The notes below the pieces were generated by a model. That model searched no databases. It had not been told where the DNA came from and was given only the letters and a program-made list of their open reading frames with translations. Shown here one piece after another: positions 43,158 to 50,694 of a DNA stretch of 64,000 nucleotides. Every line of letters starts with the position of its first letter. Position 1 is the stretch's first letter. Both the position numbers and the translations under genes were made by a program. Source of the stretch: Hymenobacter cavernae (GTDB lineage Bacteria > Bacteroidota > Bacteroidia > Cytophagales > Hymenobacteraceae); assembly GCF_014641455.1 (NCBI RefSeq), contig NZ_BMHT01000007.1, positions 186,001 through 250,000 of the forward strand, given 5' to 3'.

Positions 43158-44015
43158 TTACTTTGCCTTACGGATATAAATATTTCCATTAAGGGTCTTC
43201 ATCATTACTTCCGCTCCGCCGCCGTTCAGTTTGCCATACGTCCAGTTGTCGACGTTCACGCGGTAGGTGCCGCCTTCGCTGGTACGATTCACTTTGGGCG
43301 CGCTTTTCTCCGTCACCAGATCGAAGTCGCTATAGATTTCGCCGTGGTCGGTTTTGAGCTTTAGCGCCGCTTTTGTGTTGCTCGGAAAGGTCACATCTAC
43401 CACACCGTTTACGCTGGAGAAAGCCATGGGCGTGCTGGATGTTACGGTTTTAAAGGTCGCAGTTACGGGGCCATTCACGGTGTTGGCTACGGCTGAGCCG
43501 CCCACGTCTTTCAGCTGAATGCCGCCGTTCACGTTGCCTACTTCCAGTTCGCCCGTCACGTTTTCCACCACAATGTTGCCATCCTGCACGGTGCTGACTT
43601 GCAGCGAGAAGTGCTGCGGAACCTTAATAGTGAGGTGTACGGGGTGCCGATAAGAGTCGGTTTTGATGTTCACGCGGTTGTCGTTTTCGTCCACTGTGAG
43701 CTCCACGCCCGAGTCGTTGTCGATGCGGCGCAGCCCATTGGCGCTGGGCGGAGTGGCACGGGTTGCGGTGCGTTTGCCAGCACGGGATTCTGCGTCGATG
43801 ATAACGTCTTTGCCCGAGTAGCCGACTACGCTGACGGAGCCGTTGACGAGCTTCACGCGGAGCATACCCGGTTTGCCTGGCGAGCTAAGGGGCACGACGA
43901 GTTGATCTTTGTCGCCGGATTGGGCTAGGGTTGGCAGTGAGGCACCGAGTAGCGTCGTGAGCAAGCTAGCTCGGAGCAAATGGCGGGTGGCAGTAGGAAG
44001 AAAGGTCGTTTTCAC
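43158..44015 (-). CDS. DUF4097-type secreted beta-repeat protein
   Basis: A 285-aa exported protein with a signal peptide (LLRASLLTTLLGASLPTLAQ). A DUF4097/adhesin-like right-handed beta repeat follows: VNGSVSVVGYSGKDVIIDAE, DGNIVVENVTGELEVGNVNGGIQLKDVGGS, HGEIYSDFDL, ending LNGGGAEVMMKTLNGNIYIRKAK. Such proteins often sit next to ECF sigma / anti-sigma pairs and probably work at the cell envelope. It overlaps the next DUF4097 gene by 4 bp and is the last gene of a four-gene operon led by a sigma factor. Confidence 0.8.
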   Translation of the reverse strand: MKTTFLPTATRHLLRASLLTTLLGASLPTLAQSGDKDQLVVPLSSPGKPGMLRVKLVNGSVSVVGYSGKDVIIDAESRAGKRTATRATPPSANGLRRIDNDSGVELTVDENDNRVNIKTDSYRHPVHLTIKVPQHFSLQVSTVQDGNIVVENVTGELEVGNVNGGIQLKDVGGSAVANTVNGPVTATFKTVTSSTPMAFSSVNGVVDVTFPSNTKAALKLKTDHGEIYSDFDLVTEKSAPKVNRTSEGGTYRVNVDNWTYGKLNGGGAEVMMKTLNGNIYIRKAK

Positions 44016-44884
44016 TTGGTTTGCTGTTTGATGGTTACGTCGCCGTTGAGGGTTTCGAAGCGGAAGTCTTTGCCTCCTTTGCCGAGCCGCATGGCCGTAT
44101 CCTTGTTGAGTTTGTAGCGGGTGCCGTTGCCGGAATTCTGCTTGTTCTGCGTGACCTGCACGGGTAGCGCTTCGACGTTGGGAAAATCGGTGAACAGCTC
44201 GCCGTGCATACTTTTGAAGTGTACATCTGCCGAAGCATCTTTCGGGTAGCTTACAATGATTTGCCCGTTGATGGTGTGATAGGAAGAGGCGCCATCGGGG
44301 GTGCCCACGTAAGACGCCTCCACGTTGCCGTTCACGGTGTGCGCCTTCGTAGTGCCGCGCACGTTGGTGAGGGCAATGGCGCCGTTCACGTTGTAGGCTT
44401 CCAGCTTCCCGCTCACATCCTGAATTGCGACCTTACCATTGTTCACTGTCGAGATGTGCAGGTTCAGCTGGCGCGGTACCTTCACCACGTAGTTAAAAGT
44501 GTAGTGATAATCGATTTCCTTGTGGTTCCGGTTGCCGCGCTCATTATGTGGGCGTGAGTCGTAGGGCGAGGCCGTGTAGGCGATGATGCTGTCGCCGCGT
44601 TGCTCGAAACCTAGCTGCGCTTCCTTCTTACCCAGCTCCAGCGTTTGCGCGTCATCGGCCCGGATGATCTTGGTAACTTCAAGCACTACTTTGTTGCCGT
44701 CGTAGCCTTGCACTGTCACGGCGCCATCGATGTTGTAGAGGGCTAGCACATTGCGGGTTGCGGCCGTCGCAACCGTGAATTCCTTGCTGACTTTCTCTGT
44801 CGATTCGCGGTTTTGAGCCAGGGCATAGCAGCTAGACAGCAGTGTTAGTATTCCTGTCAGCTGGGGTAGGATGGAAGGTTTCAT
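44012..44884 (-). CDS. DUF4097-type secreted beta-repeat protein, second copy
   Basis: About 290 aa from MKPSILPQLTGILTLLSSCY at 44884, giving a signal peptide ending at YALAQ. The repeat body matches its neighbour (YNIDGAVTVQGYDGNKVVLEV, NGKVAIQDVSGKLEAYNVNGAIALTNVRGTTKAHTVNG, ending RFETLNGDVTIKQQTK). It overlaps the anti-sigma gene by 53 bp and the following paralog by 4 bp. The two copies probably arose by duplication and are controlled by the sigma factor at the head of the operon. Confidence 0.8.
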   Translation of the reverse strand: MKPSILPQLTGILTLLSSCYALAQNRESTEKVSKEFTVATAATRNVLALYNIDGAVTVQGYDGNKVVLEVTKIIRADDAQTLELGKKEAQLGFEQRGDSIIAYTASPYDSRPHNERGNRNHKEIDYHYTFNYVVKVPRQLNLHISTVNNGKVAIQDVSGKLEAYNVNGAIALTNVRGTTKAHTVNGNVEASYVGTPDGASSYHTINGQIIVSYPKDASADVHFKSMHGELFTDFPNVEALPVQVTQNKQNSGNGTRYKLNKDTAMRLGKGGKDFRFETLNGDVTIKQQTK

Positions 44885-45740
44885 CGTAGGGTTTATTGGA
44901 GGTGGTAGGCACTGATTGACCGTTGGACAAGGACTGAATGCTTTCTTTAATTTTGCCGCGCACCGCTTCATTCAGCGCCGGATCGTTCAGCAGGCGCCGC
45001 AACGGCTTCACCGACCGTTTCTCCTGCAACTGCACCATCACATCAGCCAGCGCCGACTGCACCAGTGGCGATTCTTGGTGCGCCAACGACTGCACCAGGC
45101 CTTGGCGCACGGCCGGCTCATGGGCGAGCTGGGAGAGGGCTTCGAGGGTGGCGAGGCGCACGTTTACATTTTCGTCGTGGTTGAGCGTGCTCAACAGGGC
45201 TTCCACTACCCTAGGGTTGGCATTACTCAACTCCTTGGTGTAGCTCACCGCCCGTAGCCGCTCGGTGGCCGAGGGGTTGTCGATGAGCGAGAGCAGCATC
45301 ACCTGGCGCATATCGGCTACTTGCTTGGTGAGCGTGACGAGCTGTTGATTGTCAGGAGTTTGTGCAAGCTGTTGTTTGTTCAGCCAAAAGCCAACCGCCA
45401 CGCCCACTCCAACCAGACCTAGGCTGTAAGCCAGCCGCAGGGCGTGTTGCGGCGTGAAGACCTCCTGCAGCCACTGCCACACCGTGGCCCAGGAGCTAGG
45501 TTTGGCCTGTATTTCTTCCTTATAAGAAGCAAGCATGGCGTAGAACGCCGGCCGCACGTTTTCGCTGGGTTCAGGCACGGGCATGGCGCTCATCATGCCC
45601 CACACTCTTTGCAGGGCCAGCAGCTCCTGGCGGCATTCGGTGCACTCCTCTAAGTGGGCGGCCACGGCAGAGCGGTCGGCTGCCGGAAGTTCGTGGTTCA
45701 AATAATCGATCAACTGCTCTTTGGCGTGTTCACAATTCAT
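44832..45740 (-). CDS. Anti-sigma factor: zinc-finger domain, membrane helix and HEAT repeats
   Basis: About 302 aa from MNCEHAKEQLIDYLNHELP at 45740 (Met 45761 is the alternative). The N-terminal anti-sigma zinc finger has His/Cys ligands in AAHLEECTECRQE. One membrane helix (LRLAYSLGLVGVGVAVGFWL) follows, then an outside region with HEAT-like helical repeats (RVVEALLSTLNHDENVNVRLATLEALSQLAHEPAVRQGLVQSL). It should bind and hold the sigma factor encoded just upstream, which it overlaps. HEAT repeats on the sensing side are an unusual add-on and may bind an envelope signal. Confidence 0.85.
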   Translation of the reverse strand: MNCEHAKEQLIDYLNHELPAADRSAVAAHLEECTECRQELLALQRVWGMMSAMPVPEPSENVRPAFYAMLASYKEEIQAKPSSWATVWQWLQEVFTPQHALRLAYSLGLVGVGVAVGFWLNKQQLAQTPDNQQLVTLTKQVADMRQVMLLSLIDNPSATERLRAVSYTKELSNANPRVVEALLSTLNHDENVNVRLATLEALSQLAHEPAVRQGLVQSLAHQESPLVQSALADVMVQLQEKRSVKPLRRLLNDPALNEAVRGKIKESIQSLSNGQSVPTTSNKPYDETFHPTPADRNTNTAV

Positions 45741-45750
45741 GGATCTATCG

Positions 45751-46344
45751 TCAGTTTTCAATTCGTAGATAAATGGTCTTCAGCTCGTTCATGGCCCGGT
45801 GCACCCGCACTTTCACGGCGCCTTCGGTGGTGTTCAGTACCCGGGCAATCTCCTCGTACTTCAGCTCCTGAAAACGGCTCAGTACTAGCACTTCGCGGTA
45901 GTCGTCGGAGAGGTGCGCCAGGGCACGGTGCAGGGTTGCTACTTCCTGTTCGCGCTGTAGGATGTCGTCGGCCCGCACGCCGCCCCCGATTTTCTCGCTC
46001 CAGTCGGCCACATCGGTGTGATGGGCGCTGTGGCGGTTTTTCTTCACGTGGTCGGCCAGCACGTTGCGGGCCAAGTGGTACATCCAGGTGCGGAACTCGC
46101 CCTCGGCCGTGTAGGTGTGGCGGTACTTCAGCATCCGGTAAAACACGGTCTGGACCAGGTCCTCGCTGGCTTCGGCCTGGCCCAGCATGTGGTAGAGAAA
46201 TCCAAAAAGCCTGCGGTGGTAGCGTTCGAAGAGCAGGCCCATTCGGTCGACATCACCGGCTTTCACCCGGAGCATTAGCGCATTGTCAGTAAGCGTATCC
46301 AACCGGGAGAGAAGGTTTGGTGGAGGTGATTTTGATGTGGACAC
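45751..46344 (-). CDS. ECF-type RNA polymerase sigma factor
   Basis: A 197-aa sigma-70-family extracytoplasmic-function factor. Region 2: LFERYHRRLFGFLYHMLGQAEASEDLVQTVFYRML and FRTWMYHLARNVLADHVKK. Region 4: LSDDYREVLVLSRFQELKYEEIARVLNTTEGAVKVRVHRAM. It directs polymerase to envelope-related promoters and is held by the anti-sigma that follows in the same operon. Start at MSTSKSPPPN. Its promoter region contains a 39-bp perfect inverted repeat. Confidence 0.9.
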   Translation of the reverse strand: MSTSKSPPPNLLSRLDTLTDNALMLRVKAGDVDRMGLLFERYHRRLFGFLYHMLGQAEASEDLVQTVFYRMLKYRHTYTAEGEFRTWMYHLARNVLADHVKKNRHSAHHTDVADWSEKIGGGVRADDILQREQEVATLHRALAHLSDDYREVLVLSRFQELKYEEIARVLNTTEGAVKVRVHRAMNELKTIYLRIEN

Positions 46345-46403
46345 CGCGCTTTGGCGGGGAGGTTACAGCGAGGCCAAACTTTTTTTGAGAACGGCCAAAA
46401 CGC

Positions 46404-46509
46404 ATGTAGCGCGAAGCTCCTGCTTCGCGTATCGTTGCACGACTAAAGCTAGGTTCTCCCTTAGCCTAGATCGTGCAACGATACGCGAAGCAGGAGCTTC
46501 GCGCTACAT
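46404..46509. repeat. Foldback element with 39-bp perfect inverted arms
   Basis: Arms 46404-46442 and 46471-46509 are perfect inverses, with a 28-nt spacer; each arm holds an inner palindrome of the form CGCGAAGC..GCTTCGCG. It lies between doxX and the sigma factor gene. It is one of several foldback families in this window. Confidence 0.85.
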
Positions 46510-46526
46510 ACAAACGACAAACGGCG

Positions 46527-46895
46527 TTACGCCACCGATGCTACAGGCCGGCGCAGCCACAATACCGCTCCCAGCAGCACCAGCAGCACCAAAGCGGGTA
46601 AGCCACCGGCCAGCCCACCAGGAATTGTAGTGGCGTGCATGATGACAGCGCCCACCATGATGATGATTAGCCCAATGGCTGCTAGGCGCGTGAAGCGCGG
46701 CACCAACAAGCCTATGCCACCTAGCACTTCTGCTACTGCAATAACGTAAGCCAGCGCGCCGGGCAGCCCAATGCTGCTGAACATGCCTACTGTAGCTGGT
46801 AGGTCAGTGAGTTTTTTTAGGCCTGAAGCAACGAAAGCTAGGCCGAGCAAGCCTTGCAGAATCCAGGCAATGATGTTGCGAGTGGAAGAAGACAT
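46527..46895 (-). CDS. DoxX family membrane protein
   Basis: About 122 aa from MSSSTRNIIAWILQG at 46895 (Met 46925 adds ten residues). Four membrane helices: IIAWILQGLLGLAFVASGLKKL, ALAYVIAVAEVLGGIGLLV, LAAIGLIIIMVGAVIM and LPALVLLVLLGAVLWL. This is the usual DoxX layout, often linked to quinone or redox stress. It is downstream of hxlR on the same strand, and its upstream region shares a long motif with the azoR promoter, so HxlR probably controls it. Confidence 0.85.
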   Translation of the reverse strand: MSSSTRNIIAWILQGLLGLAFVASGLKKLTDLPATVGMFSSIGLPGALAYVIAVAEVLGGIGLLVPRFTRLAAIGLIIIMVGAVIMHATTIPGGLAGGLPALVLLVLLGAVLWLRRPVASVA

Positions 46896-46952
46896 AACGA
46901 CAGGAATAAACGTGGAAGAAGACAACGCTATTCAGCCAGTTCTCTGGCCGTT

Positions 46953-47023
46953 TAGTAGGAGCAAAGGTGTCGTCTGCTTGGTTTATTCCAGCTAGCAGTT
47001 TACCAAAGGGTACCGGTATACTG
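46953..47023 (-). promoter_or_regulatory. doxX promoter/operator block, homologous to the azoR promoter
   Basis: On the minus strand this block carries CCGGTACCCTTTGGTAAAC, then ATAAACC and CACCTTTGCTCC, in the same order and spacing as the plus-strand block at 47542-47605. The operator part (46997-47023) matches 23 of 27 positions of the inverse of 47535-47561. Confidence 0.6.
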
Positions 47024-47054
47024 CGGTATACTGTATTGATTTACAGTAACTTTG

Positions 47055-47516
47055 CTAACTTGCCTTTTTCACTTCTTCATCCTTACGCGAAAGATTCAAG
47101 GCTAGTCGGTGTACGGGCTCCGTCTCATCGGCCGCCGATGGGTGCATAATGTGCGCGCGGTGCATCTGCCCCAACAGGCGCAAGGCGTCGATGACCGGAA
47201 ACACATTCTCGCCATAAGGAGCAAGGGTGTACGTGACGGATACCGGCACCGTGTCGGCCTCGACGTGGCGAGTGATTAAGCCATTGATCTCTAGCTCCTT
47301 CAGTTCTTTGCTGAGCATTTTGGCGGTGATGCCCGTTACGTCGCGTTGCAGTTGCTTAAAGCGCCTTGGTCCGTCGAGGAGGCCCACGATGATGGGGAGC
47401 TTCCACTTGCCGCCGAGCAGGTCGAGGGCGTCGCGCACGTAGCGCATGGCGCTGGTGCATTCTTGGGAGTTTGCGGGGCGATGAGGGGGCTGTAACATGT
47501 GGTAAAGGTCGCTCAA
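47055..47516 (-). CDS. HxlR-family transcriptional regulator
   Basis: A 153-aa winged-helix regulator with the HxlR signature: RDALDLLGGKWKLPIIVGLLDGPRRFKQLQRDVTGITAKMLSKELKELEINGLITRH, then VTYTLAPYGENVFPVIDAL. A Cys near the N-terminus (QECTSAMRYV) is the typical redox or electrophile sensing position of this family. It is divergent from azoR and upstream of doxX, and both neighbours carry matching operator blocks, so it probably controls all three genes in response to reactive electrophiles or quinones. Confidence 0.88.
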   Translation of the reverse strand: MSDLYHMLQPPHRPANSQECTSAMRYVRDALDLLGGKWKLPIIVGLLDGPRRFKQLQRDVTGITAKMLSKELKELEINGLITRHVEADTVPVSVTYTLAPYGENVFPVIDALRLLGQMHRAHIMHPSAADETEPVHRLALNLSRKDEEVKKAS

Positions 47517-47527
47517 AATCAGGTTTG

Positions 47528-47561
47528 TATCCTAGAGGATACCGGTATCCTTTGGTAAACC
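47528..47561. promoter_or_regulatory. HxlR operator between hxlR and azoR
   Basis: Two overlapping palindromes: GTATCC-TAGA-GGATAC (47528-47543) and GGATACCGGTATCC (47537-47550), followed by TTTGGTAAACC. They lie 12-45 bp upstream of hxlR and in the azoR leader, well placed for autoregulation and divergent control. Confidence 0.65.
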
Positions 47562-47765
47562 ACTAGCCCAAATAAACCACCTGGTCTCCACCTTTGCTCG
47601 CACCAAACCGCTGCGAGTAGCCACTCTGAGTATGCCTGTTGCGCGCAGGGCCTGCCCAAGCTTGGCAACCGCGGTTGAGTTTCAATGAGTAGCAACCTAG
47701 GCATCCGGCCTGGTGCAGCCGCAGGGCACGTTGCGCTTTTCATTCTTAACTGTTCTCTTTCAGCC

Positions 47766-48380
47766 ATGCACATTCTGCATATTATTTCCAGTCCCCGCGG
47801 CAACGCGGCATTCAGTATTCAGCTAGGCAACGCCTTGGTTGATAAGATCTTGTCAGCTAACCCCGGCAGCACGGTGCAGGTGTACGATCTCACCAACAAG
47901 TCCTTTCCCCACATGGAAGAGGTGTACCTGCAAGCCATCAACACGCCCGCCGAAGAGCACACGCCCGACCAGCAAGCCGCCGTGCGCCACTCCGACGAAG
48001 CCATTGCTGCCATTCAGGCTGCCGACACCATCGTCATTGGCGCGCCCATGTACAACTTCGGCATTTCATCCACGCTCAAAGCCTGGCTCGACCACATCGT
48101 GCGGGCCCGCGTCACGTTCCGCTACACCGAGCACGGCCCCGAGGGTTTGGTGCAAGGCAAGAAAGTGTACCTGGCGGCTTCGAGTGGCGGTATTTACTCC
48201 GAAGGACCCATGATGAGCCACGACTTTGTAGTGCCCTATCTGCGGGCCGTGCTGGGTACCCTCGGCATGACCGATCTGACGGTGGTGCGGGTAGAAGGCA
48301 CCGCTATTCCCGGGGTGCAAGATACCGCCTTGGAGAAGGCGCTGGCTAGCATCGATGTAGCAACCACGGTCGAAGTATAA
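47766..48380 (+). CDS. azoR: FMN-dependent NADH-azoreductase
   Basis: A 204-aa flavodoxin-like reductase from MHILHIISSPRGNAAFSIQL; an in-frame Met at 47685 is less likely. Signatures are the FMN phosphate-binding SSPRGNAAFS, ADTIVIGAPMYNFGISSTLKAWLDHIVRARVTFRY (MYNFG) and YLAASSGGIYS. The enzyme reduces quinones and azo compounds with NADH by two electrons. Length equals the Escherichia coli enzyme. It is divergent from the HxlR regulator with operator palindromes between, so induction by quinones is likely. Confidence 0.92.
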   Translation: MHILHIISSPRGNAAFSIQLGNALVDKILSANPGSTVQVYDLTNKSFPHMEEVYLQAINTPAEEHTPDQQAAVRHSDEAIAAIQAADTIVIGAPMYNFGISSTLKAWLDHIVRARVTFRYTEHGPEGLVQGKKVYLAASSGGIYSEGPMMSHDFVVPYLRAVLGTLGMTDLTVVRVEGTAIPGVQDTALEKALASIDVATTVEV

Positions 48381-48399
48381 TAAACTGGTTGTTAGTAGA

Positions 48400-48445
48400 A
48401 ACAGCCTGCCCAGAACCAGTATTTGCTGGTTCTGGGCAGGCTGTT
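48400..48445 (+). terminator. Rho-independent terminator after azoR
   Basis: A perfect 20-bp stem (48400-48419 with 48426-48445; begins AACAGCCTGCC) with a 6-nt loop, then TTCG. Strong hairpin 20 bp after the azoR stop. Confidence 0.75.
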
Positions 48446-48467
48446 TTCGTTTAGGCCCGTACGCCAC

Positions 48468-48722
48468 TTATTGAGCCAGTAGTGGCCAGTGTGCCAACAG
48501 CTCGAGTTGTGAGTTTTCGGGCGCGCGCAGGTAAGGGAAACAGAAATTGATAGTGGTTTGCACTAGTTCGTTCGGCTGTTGTAGTGGCTGCAACTTCTCC
48601 CAGAGCTCGGCAAAGCAGCAGTTGGGAACATCCGCCGGGGCCACGCCGTTAGATCTTCGTTCGAACCTGGCTGCCCACGTTCCGGGCGGGGATTTGTAAT
48701 CTCTGCCTCCTGACAACTGCAT
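48468..48722 (-). CDS. Doubtful ORF, partly made of a repeat
   Basis: An 84-codon frame. Its first 35 residues (QLSGGRDYKSPPGTWAAR) come from a GGGCGGGGATTTGTAATC-type repeat also seen at 59580-59740. The last 50 residues (CCFAELWEKLQPLQQPNELV then FCFPYLRAPENSQLELLAHW) look like real protein. It may be the tail of an older gene truncated by a repeat insertion. No promoter or family support. Confidence 0.25.
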   Translation of the reverse strand: MQLSGGRDYKSPPGTWAARFERRSNGVAPADVPNCCFAELWEKLQPLQQPNELVQTTINFCFPYLRAPENSQLELLAHWPLLAQ

Positions 48723-48775
48723 TGCAACTCCGGCCGAGCGGCCCGGCTTACCGTCTGATTAAGCTAGGTTGGTTC

Positions 48776-50632
48776 TCAAGCTTCACTTTGCGAGACCACA
48801 GGCAAGGTAAACGCGAACATGCTGCCCGAACCTAGCTCACTCTCAACCCAAAGTTGCCCACCCTGGCTCGTGATGAACTCACGGGCAATGCTGAGACCTA
48901 GGCCTGAACCGCCTTTGTAGCCGTTCTTGTCCGGAATCTGCACGAAACGTTGGAAGATCTTTTCCTGATACTGCGGCGCGATACCGGGGCCGTGGTCCCG
49001 CACCCGTACTTGTACCTGCTTCCCATCGGGAGCTAGGTCAGCTTGGATATGAATAGCTTCTTGCTCAGGCGAGTAGCGGATGGCGTTGGCGAGCAAGTTG
49101 AGCAGGACCCAGGTGGTTTTCTCGATATCGGCGCGCACAGCGGGCAGCGTTTCGGGCACTTGCACATCGAGGGTGAGCTGCTTGGGCTGGAGCTGAAGCT
49201 GGATGGTATCGGCGGCAAACTGCACGATGTCGTAGACGCGGCTGGGCTGGAAGTTGAACTGAATGTTGCCCGATTCCAGCCGTGATACGTCGATGAGCTC
49301 GCCCACGAGCTTCAGTAGGCGCTGGTTTTCACGGTTCAGAGTGGCGAGCAGCTTCTGCTGCGCTTCGTTGATGGGCCCCACGCGCTGATCTTGCAACAGC
49401 ATGAGACTGAAGTTGATACTCGACAGCGGCGTTTTCAGCTCATGCGACACAGTAGCGAGGAAGTTGGACTTGGCCTGATCGAGCTTCTTGAAATCAGATA
49501 CGTTGCGCAGCAGCAGGATGGAGCCCACGAACGCCTTCTTCTCCAGTGCCTCGTTGTAGGAAACTACATCATGCACGATGAGGCGGTAGTACACTTCCTC
49601 GCCGGCCTGAGCTAGGGTGAGTAGGGGCGGGTCGGCTTCGCGACGATTAGGCGGCAAGTCGAGGTGGCGCAGCATCTCGCGGAGCAGGTCGTTTTCCTGG
49701 GCAACCTCGTCGGCGGCGCGGTTTTCGAGCTGGTCGAGCGGCAACCCTAGCAAGTTGCTGACCACCGGATTTGCCACAATTACGCGGCGGTTTTGGTCAA
49801 TCAGCAGCAGGCCTTCATCGAGGCTATTCACGATGCTAACCACACGGTTGCGTTCCGTAATCAGCTCGGCGAGGGTAGAGGCACGATAGGCTTTGAGTTG
49901 TAGCAGCATTTGGTTGAACGACCGCGCCACCTGCCCAAACTCGTCGTTGCCCTCTTCCGGAATGGAAGCGGTAAAATCCTGGCGGGCCGCGTTGGTGAGG
50001 CTCGCCGTCAGCTGCCGCAGCGGAGCCACCGTCGCTTCAGGCACGCTGAAAATGAACATCATCGTGAATAATACGCTGAAGGTCAGTAACCCTAGGGTGT
50101 AGCGGTTGGCCTTGGTGGCGGTTAGCTGGGCAGCTAGGTTCTTACGCGTTAGAGCGTTCATGTTCACATGAATCATGCGCGCTGTTTGAGCTCGGAGCAT
50201 CTGGTGCCGGGGCAAGATCTGCTCTAGGTAAAACGAGGCTGTGGGCGCGCTTTTCGACTGCGGGTCGAGCAGTAACTGGTAGTCGGCGAAAGTGCGGGTG
50301 AGGCTATCTACGAGCTGTTGTTCGCCGGCTTCGGTGATGTTGCCGGCTTCACGGGTCAGGCTTTGGCGAAACTGTTGTAGGCCGCGTTGCAGCGAAGCGG
50401 TATACTCTGCAGGGGCCGCGCCACCTAGGTAGCGCTGCTGCTCAAGGCGAGCCAAGGCGTCGAGGGCCGCAAACATCTGCTGACCTAGCTGCACCGAGTA
50501 AAAGTTGTCTTGCAACACCATCGAGGAGGAGCGCTCCAAGTGCTTCACCGAATACAAGGCGTAGGCACTGACCCCGATAAGTAAAGCCAGAACGGCCAAA
50601 AAGCCGAGTGTGATTTTGGTTTTTAAATTCAT
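48776..50632 (-). CDS. Membrane sensor histidine kinase of the Kdp locus (HAMP/PAS)
   Basis: A 618-aa kinase. An N-terminal membrane helix (ITLGFLAVLALLIGVSAYALY) and a helical sensing domain come first. A second membrane helix (YTLGLLTFSVLFTMMFIF), HAMP (ATVAPLRQLTASLTNA) and PAS (NRVVSIVNSLDEGLLLIDQNRR) follow, then the kinase: H box FLATVSHELKTPLSSINF, N box NLLANAIRYSPEQ, G1 DHGPGIAP, G2 GSGLGLSIAREFI. It follows the KdpD fragment by 62 bp on the same strand. It probably supplies the kinase that KdpD lacks, with the sigma-54 regulator at 60334 as receiver. This pairing is inferred from context. Confidence 0.88.
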   Translation of the reverse strand: MNLKTKITLGFLAVLALLIGVSAYALYSVKHLERSSSMVLQDNFYSVQLGQQMFAALDALARLEQQRYLGGAAPAEYTASLQRGLQQFRQSLTREAGNITEAGEQQLVDSLTRTFADYQLLLDPQSKSAPTASFYLEQILPRHQMLRAQTARMIHVNMNALTRKNLAAQLTATKANRYTLGLLTFSVLFTMMFIFSVPEATVAPLRQLTASLTNAARQDFTASIPEEGNDEFGQVARSFNQMLLQLKAYRASTLAELITERNRVVSIVNSLDEGLLLIDQNRRVIVANPVVSNLLGLPLDQLENRAADEVAQENDLLREMLRHLDLPPNRREADPPLLTLAQAGEEVYYRLIVHDVVSYNEALEKKAFVGSILLLRNVSDFKKLDQAKSNFLATVSHELKTPLSSINFSLMLLQDQRVGPINEAQQKLLATLNRENQRLLKLVGELIDVSRLESGNIQFNFQPSRVYDIVQFAADTIQLQLQPKQLTLDVQVPETLPAVRADIEKTTWVLLNLLANAIRYSPEQEAIHIQADLAPDGKQVQVRVRDHGPGIAPQYQEKIFQRFVQIPDKNGYKGGSGLGLSIAREFITSQGGQLWVESELGSGSMFAFTLPVVSQSEA

Positions 50633-50694
50633 GCTGCTGAGCAGGCAAAATCCAGAACGTTATGTTCGCTCTGTATGACACGCTGGTTGTATAA

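Noticed and set aside
45654..46292. 212-aa frame antisense to the sigma factor
   Set aside because: Arg/Gly/Ser-rich shadow without any motif.
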